This document shows positions 34,720 through 43,977 of a DNA stretch of 64,000 nt, one piece after another; position 1 is the first letter of the stretch; the number at the start of each line of letters is the position of its first letter. Below the pieces are notes generated by a model that was given only the letters and a program-made list of their open reading frames with translations, was not told the DNA's origin and did no database searches. Both the position numbers and the translations under genes were made by a program. The stretch spans positions 52,861 to 116,860 of the forward strand of contig DATIDV010000012.1 in the NCBI GenBank assembly GCA_035456105.1, written 5' to 3'. This DNA is from Viridibacterium sp035456105. Lineage in GTDB: Bacteria > Pseudomonadota > Gammaproteobacteria > Burkholderiales > Rhodocyclaceae.

Positions 34720-34812
34720 GATGTGGTCCCGACCAGAATGTGACGAAAAACGGCAGTCGCAGATAATAATCGTCACGTTCTGCGGGAGGGCACCCGGCGG
34801 CGCTGCCGGCCG

Positions 34813-35244
34813 CTAGTGCACGATGCGCGGCGTGTCCTGCAGCAACAGGCCTTCAGTATCCGGAGCGGGTGAGGTGTGATGCAGGATCATCTGCCAGCCC
34901 AGTGCGCCACGCGAGAACACATTGGTGGCGATCATCGGCGGCGCAATCGTGTCATCGCCCTCGATGTTTACGTGTTCCAGTACACAGTGCACGGACAGCA
35001 GCATCGCCTGCGTCTTGATCGGGTGGCTGATGCGCACCTTGATCTTCATGCCAGTGGCAAAGAGCTGACGCCAGGCTTCGCGGATCGACGCGAGGCCGGT
35101 GAAGCGCGAGCCACCGGGCTGCACACAGACGACTTCCTCGTCTTCCGACCAGACATTCATCATCGCTTCCAGATCGCCACGCGACAGCGCCTCGTAAAAG
35201 GCTTGTTCTGCATCATCAGGCGTGGCGTAGATGGTTCTGGGCAT
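34813..35244 (-). CDS. SnoaL/NTF2-like protein (DUF4440 type)
   Basis: A 143-residue cone-shaped NTF2-fold protein (DAEQAFYEALSRGDLEAMMNVW, then the GLASIREAWRQLF helix and C-terminal sheet GWQMILHHTSP). Proteins of this group are often isomerase-like or binding proteins; no function can be assigned. It lies 48 bases downstream of the heptosyltransferase on the same strand. Confidence 0.8.
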   Translation of the reverse strand: MPRTIYATPDDAEQAFYEALSRGDLEAMMNVWSEDEEVVCVQPGGSRFTGLASIREAWRQLFATGMKIKVRISHPIKTQAMLLSVHCVLEHVNIEGDDTIAPPMIATNVFSRGALGWQMILHHTSPAPDTEGLLLQDTPRIVH

Positions 35245-35292
35245 GTGGGGGTTGGTCAGTGGGCAGTACAGGCTGCGGATGCTACACCAAGC

Positions 35293-36297
35293 TCAGCTTA
35301 CGGTATCGGCAACGCGTTCCGCCGAGATGCCGCGCAGGCAATTCAGATGGCCCAGCGGACACTCGCGCTGAAAGCATGGACTGCATTCGAGTTTGAGCCA
35401 GATGGTCTGTGCCTTCACCGACAGCGGCGGCGTGTAGCCCGGGCTGGATGAGCCGAACAACGCCGTGAGTGGCGTGCCGAGCGCGGCGGTGACATGCATC
35501 AGGCCGGAGTCGTTGGTGACCACATGGCGCGCGATGGAAAGCAGGTGGACCGCCTGCTCAAGATTGGTCACGCCGCACAGATTGCGCGCGGCACCCTGCG
35601 AGAGGCGCACGATCTCGTCACCTACCGGTGCATCCTTCTTCGAGCCGAGCAGCCAAACCGGCGTGCCTTGCGCAGCGAGCTTCTGCGCCAGTTCGGCGAA
35701 GTGTTGCTCGGGCCAGCGCTTGGCTGGGCCGTACTCGGCACCTGGACAGAAAATGACGGGAGAAGGGGAGGCATTCAGGCCGAGGTTTTGCAGACTGCCT
35801 GCTGCGGCAGCCGCATCCACACTCAGGCTCGGGTTGGGCAGTGGTCGCGGCAGGGGCTGATAAGGTTCTTCGGCGAGTATCGCGTAGCGCTCGACCTGCA
35901 GCGGCGTGGCTTTTTCGTCGAGTGTGTGACGCACGTTGATGAGGCCGTAGCGCGATTCGCCGGTGAAGCCGACCCGCTTCGGGATGCCTGCAAAGAGCGG
36001 AATCAGTGCCGATTTGAGCGAGTTCGGCAGCACGTAGGACGCGTCGTATTTGTTGCGTTTCAGCGCGCGGGCCAGCGCCCAGCGATCGCGCAGTCGCAGT
36101 TGTCCGTGCGCGAAGGGGTTGTTGATGACATCACCATTCACTTCCGGCATGGCATGTAGGACTGCGGCCACCCAGGGCGGCGCCAACACGTCGATGCGCG
36201 CATCCGGGTGCTGCGCACGCAGGCGGATGAACAGGGGCTGCGCGGCGACTGTGTCGCCAATCCAGGAGGGGGCGATGATGAGAAAGCGCTGGCTCAC
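35293..36297 (-). CDS. waaF: Lipopolysaccharide heptosyltransferase II
   Basis: WaaF adds the second L-glycero-D-manno-heptose to the LPS inner core, on the inner face of the inner membrane. The 334-residue GT9 enzyme has the start IIAPSWIGDTVAAQPLF, the FCPGAEYGPAKRWP motif and the donor-site VTNDSGLMHVTAALGTP. Its ATG overlaps the stop of the upstream CYTH gene by four bases. Confidence 0.93.
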   Translation of the reverse strand: MSQRFLIIAPSWIGDTVAAQPLFIRLRAQHPDARIDVLAPPWVAAVLHAMPEVNGDVINNPFAHGQLRLRDRWALARALKRNKYDASYVLPNSLKSALIPLFAGIPKRVGFTGESRYGLINVRHTLDEKATPLQVERYAILAEEPYQPLPRPLPNPSLSVDAAAAAGSLQNLGLNASPSPVIFCPGAEYGPAKRWPEQHFAELAQKLAAQGTPVWLLGSKKDAPVGDEIVRLSQGAARNLCGVTNLEQAVHLLSIARHVVTNDSGLMHVTAALGTPLTALFGSSSPGYTPPLSVKAQTIWLKLECSPCFQRECPLGHLNCLRGISAERVADTVS

Positions 36298-36824
36298 GCG
36301 TGTACTCCGGCTTGCTCGCGATTCAACAAATCGACATACGCGTCTTCAATCAACGCCGTTGATTCGATGCCAAGGCGCACCATCAATTCCTCGGCGATGC
36401 GTGTGCCGTCTGCAATGGTTTCCGTGTCGCTCAGCACCACTTCCAGTTCCATGAAGTGTCCGAGATTCTCGACAAGATCGAGATGCACGCGTGTCTGACC
36501 GACGAGGTAAAGCGTGCGATGTTTGACTACACGCCCTGCAATGCCGTTTGCAAGCCTGAGCGACTCGCGCAAGTTCTCCGGCGACGAAGTTGGCGACAGC
36601 AGGTAGAAGGACTCCTTCGGCCCCGTTTGGTCGGGGCGACGGTAGTAAATCAGTTCGCCCGTGCCATTGCCGAAATCGCGCAGCTTGAGCCGACCCGTGC
36701 TGCAGACAAAAAACGTGTCGTCCTGGGATATGGGAATAGGGCCTTCGTCGGCGAGGGCGGCAGCCTTGGCTGCCAACGCTTCAGGAGCGGCAATGCGGGC
36801 CTTGATTTCGATGTTTCGTGCCAT
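36294..36824 (-). CDS. CYTH-domain protein, class IV adenylate cyclase-like
   Basis: A 176-residue CYTH protein beginning ARNIEIKARI (the EIExK-type signature) with basic and acidic tunnel residues (KLRDFG, ELIYYRRPD, KHRTLYLVG.TRVHLD, EVVL). The family includes class IV adenylate cyclases and thiamine-triphosphatase-like enzymes that act on triphosphates; which one is unclear. The ATG giving this start is preferred over one 7 codons upstream. Overlaps waaF. Confidence 0.85.
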   Translation of the reverse strand: MARNIEIKARIAAPEALAAKAAALADEGPIPISQDDTFFVCSTGRLKLRDFGNGTGELIYYRRPDQTGPKESFYLLSPTSSPENLRESLRLANGIAGRVVKHRTLYLVGQTRVHLDLVENLGHFMELEVVLSDTETIADGTRIAEELMVRLGIESTALIEDAYVDLLNREQAGVHA

Positions 36825-36849
36825 GTCCGGTCCGTGGCTCATCAAGTAA

Positions 36850-36871
36850 AAAGGGCCGCAAGCGGCCCTTT
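36850..36871 (-). terminator. Rho-independent terminator of the zinc-finger gene
   Basis: AAAGGGCC and GGCCCTTT form an 8-bp stem around GCTTGC (minus strand), followed by TTTTAC-type sequence. It separates ilvE/zinc-finger from the CYTH-waaF genes. Confidence 0.7.
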
Positions 36872-36890
36872 GTGCATCAGTGCAGCAGAC

Positions 36891-37088
36891 TCAGTGACCT
36901 TTCGGTGCATCGCCATGCAGCGCGTACTTCGCGCCGCAATACGGGCAGGCTGCCGAGCCGGTCTTGGTCACATCGAGAAAGACGCGCGGATGCCGTGCCC
37001 ACAGCGGTGCGCCCGGCATCGGGCAATGCAGTGGCAGATCCTTGGCCTCGACGGCGATGACTTGTGCCTTGTCGTGATTTTCGGGCAT
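36891..37088 (-). CDS. Zinc-finger (CHCC-type) domain protein
   Basis: A 65-residue protein with LHCPMPG, HPRVFLDV and the CPYCGAKY knuckle, the pattern of the zf-CHCC family related to NADH dehydrogenase subunit NDUFS6. AAGGAG lies 8 bases before the ATG. In beta-proteobacteria it commonly follows ilvE, as here (12 bases). Its job is unknown. Confidence 0.88.
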   Translation of the reverse strand: MPENHDKAQVIAVEAKDLPLHCPMPGAPLWARHPRVFLDVTKTGSAACPYCGAKYALHGDAPKGH

Positions 37089-37100
37089 CTGCAAAACTCC

Positions 37101-38021
37101 TTAGACGAAAGCGAGCCAGCCGTCGTGCTCGGGCAGGCGACCGTTCACCAGATCGAAGAAACGTGCCTGCACCTTCTGCGTGATCGGGCCGCGCGAGCCG
37201 CTGCCGATCTGGCGGTTGTCCAGCTCGCGGATCGGCGTGACTTCTGCGGCCGTACCGGTGAAGAAGGCCTCGTCGGCGATGTAGATGTCGTCACGCGTCA
37301 GGCGGCGTGTCTGTACGGTGTAGCCGAGTTCCTTGGCCAGCGTGTGGATGGTGTTGCGCGTGATGCCCATTAGTGCCGACGCGATTTCCGGTTCGTAGAT
37401 CACGCCGTCCTTGATCACGAACAGGTTTTCGCCCGCGCCTTCAGCGACGAAGCCGTCGGTGTCGAGCAGCAGCGCTTCGTCGTAGCCGTCCTGTGTGGCT
37501 TCAAGGTTGGCGATGATGGAGTTGGCATAGGTCGAAGCGGCCTTGGCGCGCGCCATGGTCACGTTGACGTGGTGGCGGGCGAAGGAAGAGGTCTTCACAC
37601 GGATGCCTTTTTCCAAGCCGTCAGCGCCGAGGTAAGCACCCCATGGCCAGGCAGCGATGGCGACGTGCACGGTGGCGCCGCGCGTCGAGATGCCCATCTT
37701 TTCCGAGCCGTAGAAAGCGATCGGGCGCAGGTAGCAGCTCTCGAGCTTGTTGGCGCGCACGACTTCCTTTTGCGCTTCGTTGATCTCGTCCTTGGAGAAC
37801 GGGATCTTCATCATGTAGATGTGGGCCGAGTTAAACAGGCGGTCGGTGTGTTCCTTCAGGCGGAAGATCGCCGTGCCGCGATTGGTGTTGTAAGCGCGCA
37901 CGCCTTCGAACACCGACAGGCCGTAGTGCAGCGAGTGGGTGAGAACGTGCGTGGTCGCATCGCGCCAGGGCACCAGCTTGCCATCCATCCAGATGAATCC
38001 GTCGCGATCAGCCATCGACAT
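37101..38021 (-). CDS. ilvE: Branched-chain amino acid aminotransferase
   Basis: IlvE makes Ile, Leu and Val from their keto acids with glutamate, using PLP. The 306-residue fold-type IV enzyme has FIWMDGKLVPWRDA, HYGLSVFEGVRAY, the PLP lysine region (ARAKAASTYANS), and GAGENLF and FFTGTAAEVTPI motifs. The start MSMADRDG is chosen; a long upstream extension is spurious. TAAAAT (38069-38074, minus strand) is a weak -10 candidate. Confidence 0.95.
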   Translation of the reverse strand: MSMADRDGFIWMDGKLVPWRDATTHVLTHSLHYGLSVFEGVRAYNTNRGTAIFRLKEHTDRLFNSAHIYMMKIPFSKDEINEAQKEVVRANKLESCYLRPIAFYGSEKMGISTRGATVHVAIAAWPWGAYLGADGLEKGIRVKTSSFARHHVNVTMARAKAASTYANSIIANLEATQDGYDEALLLDTDGFVAEGAGENLFVIKDGVIYEPEIASALMGITRNTIHTLAKELGYTVQTRRLTRDDIYIADEAFFTGTAAEVTPIRELDNRQIGSGSRGPITQKVQARFFDLVNGRLPEHDGWLAFV

Positions 38022-38195
38022 GAACCAAACCCCTTTATGAACTTTGATGAAAATTGCGGAAAGGCGGGATTTTAGCGCATGCGGAGGCAAAGCTCCCACG
38101 GGAATGAATGTAAGCCTTTGGTGCAGGGCCACATCGGAGGGGAGGGCTCGGCTCTGGCGCGGTAGAATGTTGGTTTTGCCCCAACGGAGGTCAAC

Positions 38196-38642
38196 ATGGT
38201 GTGGAAACCGAATGTGACCGTGGCAGCGATGGTTCATCGCGAAGGGCGCTTCCTGCTGGTGGAAGAGCATACCGATCTGGGCGTGAGGCTGAATCAGCCT
38301 GCCGGCCATCTTGAGGACGGCGAATCACTGCTCGCTGCCTGCGTGCGCGAGACGATGGAAGAGACCGCGCACATGGTCGAGCCGACCGCGCTGCTGGGGA
38401 TTTACCAGTGGGGCCCGCCGGATCGCGACCTTACCTATTTGCGTTTTACGTTCATCGCGGACGTCACGGGCGTCGCGACCGGCAAGGCGCTGGATACCGG
38501 CATCATCGGCGCGGTGTGGCTGACGCCGGACGAGCTCGAAGCGCAGGTGGAGCGCCATCGCAGTCCGCTGGTGATGCAGTGCGTAACGGATTTTCTGGCT
38601 GGGCGTTCGTATCCGCTCGATTTGATACGGCACTACGAGTAA
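38196..38642 (+). CDS. Nudix hydrolase, NudJ-like
   Basis: A 148-residue Nudix enzyme with the box GHLEDGESLLAACVRETMEET (GX5EX7REUXEE; written here as GHLEDGE then RETMEET). It closely resembles NudJ, which hydrolyses HMP-pyrophosphate and nucleotide di/triphosphates. AACGGAGG gives a strong ribosome-binding site and TAGAAT (38163-38168) a possible -10. It precedes mnmA, the usual pairing. Confidence 0.92.
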   Translation: MVWKPNVTVAAMVHREGRFLLVEEHTDLGVRLNQPAGHLEDGESLLAACVRETMEETAHMVEPTALLGIYQWGPPDRDLTYLRFTFIADVTGVATGKALDTGIIGAVWLTPDELEAQVERHRSPLVMQCVTDFLAGRSYPLDLIRHYE

Positions 38643-38672
38643 AGATTTTTGATGAACACAGAAGGAAATGGC

Positions 38673-39767
38673 ATGAAGGTCGTCGTCGGCATGTCCGGCG
38701 GCGTGGACTCGTCGGTCGCGGCGCTGCTGTTGAAGCAGCAGGGCTACGAGGTCACCGGCCTGTTCATGAAGAACTGGGAAGACGACGACGACGACGAGTA
38801 CTGCTCGACGCGTCAGGATCTGGTCGACGTCGCATCCGTGTGCGATGTCATCGGCATGGATCTGGAGGTCGTCAACTTCAGCAAGGAATACAAAGACCGC
38901 GTGTTCGCCGACTTCCTGCGCGAGTACGAAGCCGGCCGCACGCCGAACCCGGACATCCTCTGCAACAGCGAAATCAAGTTCAAGGCCTTCCTTGACCACG
39001 CCATGCAGCTTGGCGCCGACAAGATCGCCACCGGCCACTACGCCGGCGTGCGTGAATGGACCAGTGATGGCCGTACGGAATTCCAGCTGCTCAAAGCTGA
39101 GGACGGCACCAAGGATCAGAGCTACTTCCTGTATCGCCTCAATCAGGCGCAGCTGTCGAAGACCCTCTTTCCGCTAGCCAATGTCTACAAGCGCGACGTG
39201 CGCGCGATTGCCGAGAAGGCTGGCATCCACGTGCATGACAAGAAGGATTCGACCGGCATCTGCTTTATCGGCGAGCGTCCGTTCCGCGAATTCCTCATGC
39301 GCTATCTGCCGACCAAGCCGGGCGAAATCCGCTCCTTGGATGACAATCGCGTAATTGGTGAACACCAAGGCCTGATGTATCACACCATCGGCCAGCGCAA
39401 GGGCCTGCACATCGGCGGCATCAAGGGCAATGACACGGCGGGCGATCACGATGCCTGGTACGTCGCCAGCAAGGACATGCAGGCCAATGTGCTGTATGCC
39501 GTGCAGAACCATGCGCATCCGGCTTTGACGCGCGAGCGTCTGAAAGCAGCTGATCTGAACTGGATCGCTGGCCGCGCGCCGCGTACCAACTGGGTCTATA
39601 CCGCCAAGCCGCGCTATCGCACACCGGACGCGCCTTGCGAGATCGATGCGCTATCGGACGCAGAAGCGGAGATCGCTTTCGCCGCGCCGCAGTGGGCGCT
39701 GACGCCGGGGCAGTCGGTCGTCGTGTACGAAAGCCGCGTGTGCCTCGGTGGCGGCATCATTCTTTGA
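38673..39767 (+). CDS. mnmA: tRNA-specific 2-thiouridylase MnmA
   Basis: MnmA puts sulfur on U34 of tRNA for Lys, Glu and Gln, with sulfur relayed from TusA and partners. The 364-residue product has the PP-loop GMSGGVDSSV, catalytic C in NPDILCNSEIKF and C in STGICFIGER, and the central and barrel domains. The ATG chosen has AAGGAAA at good spacing; an ATG 7 codons upstream is possible. tusA is encoded in this window at 46 kb. Confidence 0.95.
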   Translation: MKVVVGMSGGVDSSVAALLLKQQGYEVTGLFMKNWEDDDDDEYCSTRQDLVDVASVCDVIGMDLEVVNFSKEYKDRVFADFLREYEAGRTPNPDILCNSEIKFKAFLDHAMQLGADKIATGHYAGVREWTSDGRTEFQLLKAEDGTKDQSYFLYRLNQAQLSKTLFPLANVYKRDVRAIAEKAGIHVHDKKDSTGICFIGERPFREFLMRYLPTKPGEIRSLDDNRVIGEHQGLMYHTIGQRKGLHIGGIKGNDTAGDHDAWYVASKDMQANVLYAVQNHAHPALTRERLKAADLNWIAGRAPRTNWVYTAKPRYRTPDAPCEIDALSDAEAEIAFAAPQWALTPGQSVVVYESRVCLGGGIIL

Positions 39768-39821
39768 GACACGACAACACGTGTCCTTCTCATTCATTGC
39801 AGTATCGATAGAGTTTTCCTG

Positions 39822-40775
39822 ATGGCATCAATCCAGTGGTTCCCCGGACACATGAACTCGGCGCGCCGGAAAGCGGCCGAGAACATGGCGGTCACGGACG
39901 TCATCATCGAAGTCGTCGATGCGCGCCTGCCGCAAGCCAGCAGCAACCCGATGATCGAGGAGCTGCGCAAGTTCCGTCAGCGCCCGTGCCTGAAGCTGCT
40001 CAACAAGGCTGATATTGCCGACCCGGTCGCTACGAAAGCCTGGCTGGCGCATTACAACAATGTGCCGGGCATCAAGGCGGTTGCCGTGTCCTTCAAGCGT
40101 CAGGCCGATATGGCGAAGGTCGTTGGCTGGTGCCAGGCGATGGCGCCGGGCCGTGGTTTGCCGGACAAGCAGCTGCGCATGATGATCATGGGAATACCCA
40201 ATGTGGGTAAGTCGACGCTCATGAACGGGTTGCTCAAGCGCAAGGTGGCCGCAGTGGGTGATGAACCTGCTGTTACGAAAAGCGTGCAGCGCATCGAGAT
40301 CGATATCAGCAATGTGGTGCTCGACACGCCGGGCCTGATGTGGCCGAAGATCGAGTTCCCGAGCGATGGCTACATGCTCGCCGCGAGCCACGCCATCGGC
40401 ACGAATGCGGTGGTGGAGGATGAGGTTGCGTACTTCCTCGGCAACCTGTTGCTCAAGCGCTACCCGGCACTGATCGCCAGTCGTTATGGGTTCGACATAG
40501 CCGGTCTGGATGGCGTGGGTCTGGTCGAGAAAATCGCGACCAAGCGAGCCTGGCGGAAGAAGGGCGGCGCGCTGGATATCGAGAAGGCTGCGATGGCGCT
40601 GCTCAAGGATTACCGCACGGGCGTGACCGGGAATATCAGTCTGGAAACACCGCAATCGCGCGAAGCGATGATTGCTGAAGCGCGAGCTGCGCTGCCGGTG
40701 AGGGACGACAACAGTCCTGATCCGCAGGAAGAGATAGTTCTGGAAGATGTGAATAAAGCAAAGGACAGTAAGTGA
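39822..40775 (+). CDS. ylqF: Circularly permuted GTPase, YlqF/RbgA-like
   Basis: A ribosome-associated GTPase of 317 residues. Motif order is permuted: G4 LNKAD (near 60) comes before G1 GIPNVGKST (near 125) and G3 DTPGLMWPK. The N-terminus IQWFPGHMNSARR is the family signature. In Firmicutes RbgA helps late 50S assembly; the role in beta-proteobacteria is inferred. Its stop overlaps the GTG start of the next gene. Confidence 0.92.
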   Translation: MASIQWFPGHMNSARRKAAENMAVTDVIIEVVDARLPQASSNPMIEELRKFRQRPCLKLLNKADIADPVATKAWLAHYNNVPGIKAVAVSFKRQADMAKVVGWCQAMAPGRGLPDKQLRMMIMGIPNVGKSTLMNGLLKRKVAAVGDEPAVTKSVQRIEIDISNVVLDTPGLMWPKIEFPSDGYMLAASHAIGTNAVVEDEVAYFLGNLLLKRYPALIASRYGFDIAGLDGVGLVEKIATKRAWRKKGGALDIEKAAMALLKDYRTGVTGNISLETPQSREAMIAEARAALPVRDDNSPDPQEEIVLEDVNKAKDSK

Positions 40776-41689
40776 ACGCAAGCTTTTTCACGAAGCCGTG
40801 GGTTGTTGTGTCGTTGGCGACGCTGTGTTGCCTGCTTTGGGGGAGTGCCTATCCGGCGATCAAGAACGGCTACGCGTTGTTCAATATCGAAGCAACGGAT
40901 ATTCCCTCGAAGATGGTTTTCGCGGGTTACCGCTTCATTTTTGCGGGCCTGTTGCTGCTGGTGATGTCAGCTATCGGCGGCAAGCGGATCTTCAACTTCA
41001 CCTCGCGACAGTTCGGGCAAATCACTCTGCTGGGCCTTACGCAAACCTCGATCCAGTACGTCTTCTTCTACGTCGGTCTGGCCTACACGACCGGCGTGAA
41101 GGGCTCGATCATGAATGCTACCGGCACCTTCTTCAGCGTGCTGTTGGCGCACTTCATCTATCACAACGATCAGCTCAACGCGCGACGCATCGCGGGCTGC
41201 CTGATCGGCTTCGCCGGGGTGATGGTGGTGAATTTCAAACCCGAACTCATGGATTTCAACTTCACGTTGCTGGGCGAGGGCTTTGTGGTGATCGCCGCTT
41301 TCATCCTGGCGGCGGCATCGATCTACGGCAAACGTATTTCGCAGCACATGGATAGCGTGCTCATGACGGGCTGGCAGCTGTTCATAGGCGGTGTCGTGCT
41401 GGTGCTCGCGGGCTATGCCTTCGGCGGTACGCTGCACGGCTTTACCTGGCTGTCGAGTGCGCTGCTCGCCTACCTCGTCGTGCTGTCTTCTGCGGCTTTT
41501 TCGTTGTGGAGCTTGCTGCTGAAGTACAACCGCGTTGGCCTGGTGACAGTGTTCAACTTCCTCGTGCCGGTGTTTGGCGCGGTGTTGTCGGCGATCTTCC
41601 TCAACGAGCGCGTGATGGAGTGGAAGAACGCGGTGGCGTTGGTTTTGGTGTGTGGCGGGATCTGGCTAGTTACGCGCGAAAAAACGTAG
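40772..41689 (+). CDS. EamA/DMT-family transporter
   Basis: A 305-residue inner-membrane protein with ten hydrophobic helices in two EamA repeats (LLWGSAYPAIKNGY in the first; SLWSLLLKYNRVGLVTVFNF-like in the second, shortened). Likely a metabolite exporter; substrate unknown. It begins with GTG overlapping the ylqF stop. Confidence 0.88.
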   Translation: MNASFFTKPWVVVSLATLCCLLWGSAYPAIKNGYALFNIEATDIPSKMVFAGYRFIFAGLLLLVMSAIGGKRIFNFTSRQFGQITLLGLTQTSIQYVFFYVGLAYTTGVKGSIMNATGTFFSVLLAHFIYHNDQLNARRIAGCLIGFAGVMVVNFKPELMDFNFTLLGEGFVVIAAFILAAASIYGKRISQHMDSVLMTGWQLFIGGVVLVLAGYAFGGTLHGFTWLSSALLAYLVVLSSAAFSLWSLLLKYNRVGLVTVFNFLVPVFGAVLSAIFLNERVMEWKNAVALVLVCGGIWLVTREKT

Positions 41690-41696
41690 CGCGAGT

Positions 41697-41811
41697 GTAG
41701 GTCGGAAAAACAAAAAGGCGGCGAAGCGCCTTCCGACATCACCACGCAGAACAAGCCCGTGCGCTGATTTACGTGTGGAGTGTCGGAAGGCGCTTTGGTT
41801 TTCCGACCTAC
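41697..41811. repeat. Long imperfect inverted repeat between convergent genes
   Basis: The left arm (41697-41738) begins GTAGGTCGGAAAAAC and ends CTTCCGACA; the right arm (41781-41811) begins TGTCGGAAGGCGCTT and ends TTTTCCGACCTAC. The arms are reverse complements except for about 12 bases missing from the right. Each arm also has a smaller internal hairpin (GGCGGCGAAGCGCC in the left). The element fills the gap between the DMT gene and sixA and may act as a bidirectional terminator or be a mobile palindromic unit. Confidence 0.8.
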
Positions 41812-41827
41812 GAAATCAGGTGCGCGG

Positions 41828-42280
41828 TCAGAGCATGTCCGCCGACACAACGGCCCGCAACACCATCTGTTCTTCATCATCGCGCTGGCGCAGCTTGAAC
41901 CACCATAGCGCGCCCTTTCTGAAGCTCAAGTCCTCTTCGACGCCCGATAGCAACAGGGACGCCGCGCGACCCAGCGTGGGCTGATGGCCAACCACCATCA
42001 CTGCGCCACCGGCGCTCGGCCAGCCGGTTGCGGCCAGCAGTTGCGGCGCTTCGGCGTCGGTGCCGACTTCATCGGTAGTTTCGAAGCGCTTGGTCCAGGC
42101 GCGCACGGTTTGCTGTGTGCGCAGGGCCGGGCTGACGAGGATGCGCAGGTCGCCCGGTGCGTGCTCGTCGAGCCAGCGCGCAATGCGTTGTGCCTGCTGC
42201 AGGCCCTTCGCGGTGAGAGGGCGGGAGGCGTCGGGGCTACCGTCGGCCGCTTCGGCGTGGCGCCAGAGTAAAAGATCCAT
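41828..42280 (-). CDS. sixA: Phosphohistidine phosphatase SixA
   Basis: A 150-residue histidine-phosphatase-fold protein. The catalytic motif is LLWRHAEA at the N-terminus, with SPALRTQQT and the second histidine in VVGHQPTLG. SixA removes phosphate from histidine of phosphotransfer proteins. Downstream of the CYTH-CHAD gene on the same strand. Confidence 0.9.
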   Translation of the reverse strand: MDLLLWRHAEAADGSPDASRPLTAKGLQQAQRIARWLDEHAPGDLRILVSPALRTQQTVRAWTKRFETTDEVGTDAEAPQLLAATGWPSAGGAVMVVGHQPTLGRAASLLLSGVEEDLSFRKGALWWFKLRQRDDEEQMVLRAVVSADML

Positions 42281-42351
42281 CGAAATGCTTTCCGGGTAAG
42301 TCTGCCGCGGGCCGTTGTTGGGTGGGGCGTCGGCTGTGGCAGCAAAGACAG

Positions 42352-43893
42352 CTATTTTGAGGCTTTCTCGTTACGGAATTTTTTCCATGGGGCCGGCATG
42401 TCCAGCAATTCTGCAGTGTCTTCCAGAACGAGGCGGCTGCGGCGCTGTTCGTGCGCGGCATGCCAGCCTGCAATCCAGATACTGATTTCGCGCAGATTTT
42501 CCTGCGTTTGTGCCCATTGCCGCAAGGTGTTGCGGCCGACAGTGATGTCGTTCAGTTCGCCCAGTTCGCCGAGTACGTCGCCGAGTTTGCGCAGATAGGG
42601 CTTGGCGTATTTTTCGTCGAACAGCGAGGCAAAGAATTCGAGAGCGTAGCGCAGCCGCTTCATTGCGATGCGCACGCTATGCAGGTCCTCGCGGGCGCCT
42701 GTTTCCTGAGCATGCTTGAGGCGTTTGGCGACCTGCTTACGCAATTTGTGCAGGCTGTCGCTGGCAAAATTGCTCAGATCAGGTGCGCCGCTGGTGCCAG
42801 GCAGTGTGTGCAACGCCTTGCTGAATTGCAGGAGCAGGATGCGCGCGTCGGCAGAGTGCAGCACGGTGCGCACTTGTATCCGTGCAGCCTGTGACGCCTC
42901 GCGCAGGTACTGGATCAGCGCTTCGAAGGCTGGTGCGTCCGGCCCCTTGGCGGGCTCTTCGAGCAGGCTGTCGTGCATGACATCCAGATCGCGCGCCAGG
43001 CCCACGTCATTGGCGAGTTGCCCCAGTTTCTGTTGCCAGTTTTTTGCAAAGCCTTCTGGCAGTTGCGTCGTGAAAATCCTCAGCAGGGTGCGCAGGCGCC
43101 GCAGCGCGACGCGAAACTGATGGATGAACTCCGGGTCGTCATGCGTCAAGGCACCGAGTGCGTTGGCTTGCCAGGCTTGCAGGCATTCGAACGCGAGCGC
43201 AAGGAAAGCCTCGCGCGACGTCATGCTGGCGTTTAACGTAACGCTCCTGGCACGCAGTGCGCGTGTTGGTTCGTCGTGCAGTATCTGGTAGCCGCGCTGG
43301 GCTTTGCTGATGTCTTCCGGCATCAAGGGAAGATCGGCGCCAAGTTGCAGGGCGTAGTCGAGCAGGTCTGCGGCCTCGCCTTCGGCGAGTTCCAGTTCGA
43401 GTTCGGAGATGGGCGCCGTGCGCAGGCGCTCCGCGCTGCCGCTGCTGACCGTGCCGGTGTCGATCATCATCAGGATGCGCACGCCGGGGCGCGGCGAGTA
43501 TTCACGCGTCTCGCGGCGAAAGTTCGTGGTGAATAGTGGCGAGATGCGTTCAGCATTTCGCTCGAGCAACTCGCGGGTAGTTGCGTCATCGACGACCGAG
43601 AAGTCGAAGCGATTCGCCTTGTGGTCGAAGGGCTGCTCCCATTCCGGGCGGGACGAGAGCCCGCCCGCGGAGGTATTGGCACTCTTGATGGTCTGTAGCC
43701 AGCGATTGCCGATGCGGCGCGTGCGCACGGCGATCAATGCCTTGCCCAGCGTTTCATCTGGCGTGTCGTAGTAGGTGTTTTCAAGCGTCTGTGCGCGCCC
43801 GACACGCGTTGTGGCGACAATCAGCGGGTGGCGGCTGATGGCTTTGAGTGCTTCGGGCGGAAAGGCCAGCTTGAGTTCGATTTCCCGGGCCAT
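42352..43893 (-). CDS. CYTH-CHAD domain protein (inorganic triphosphatase-like)
   Basis: A 513-residue protein with an N-terminal CYTH domain (REIELKLAF, then RTRRIGNRWLQTIK and ELELELAEGEA) and a C-terminal CHAD domain (about 215-500) with conserved histidine/arginine helices (FIHQFRVALRRLRTLLRIF, DLHSVRIAMKRLRYALE). E. coli YgiF with this layout is an inorganic triphosphatase; CHAD domains bind polyphosphate. Followed by sixA. Confidence 0.92.
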   Translation of the reverse strand: MAREIELKLAFPPEALKAISRHPLIVATTRVGRAQTLENTYYDTPDETLGKALIAVRTRRIGNRWLQTIKSANTSAGGLSSRPEWEQPFDHKANRFDFSVVDDATTRELLERNAERISPLFTTNFRRETREYSPRPGVRILMMIDTGTVSSGSAERLRTAPISELELELAEGEAADLLDYALQLGADLPLMPEDISKAQRGYQILHDEPTRALRARSVTLNASMTSREAFLALAFECLQAWQANALGALTHDDPEFIHQFRVALRRLRTLLRIFTTQLPEGFAKNWQQKLGQLANDVGLARDLDVMHDSLLEEPAKGPDAPAFEALIQYLREASQAARIQVRTVLHSADARILLLQFSKALHTLPGTSGAPDLSNFASDSLHKLRKQVAKRLKHAQETGAREDLHSVRIAMKRLRYALEFFASLFDEKYAKPYLRKLGDVLGELGELNDITVGRNTLRQWAQTQENLREISIWIAGWHAAHEQRRSRLVLEDTAELLDMPAPWKKFRNEKASK

Positions 43894-43977
43894 ATTGGGT
43901 GACAGGTGTGGAGTTGTGCGAGTGTAGCGAGCTATGACATATTCATCTATTGCGCCTGCGTGCTTCCTTGGGGTGCA

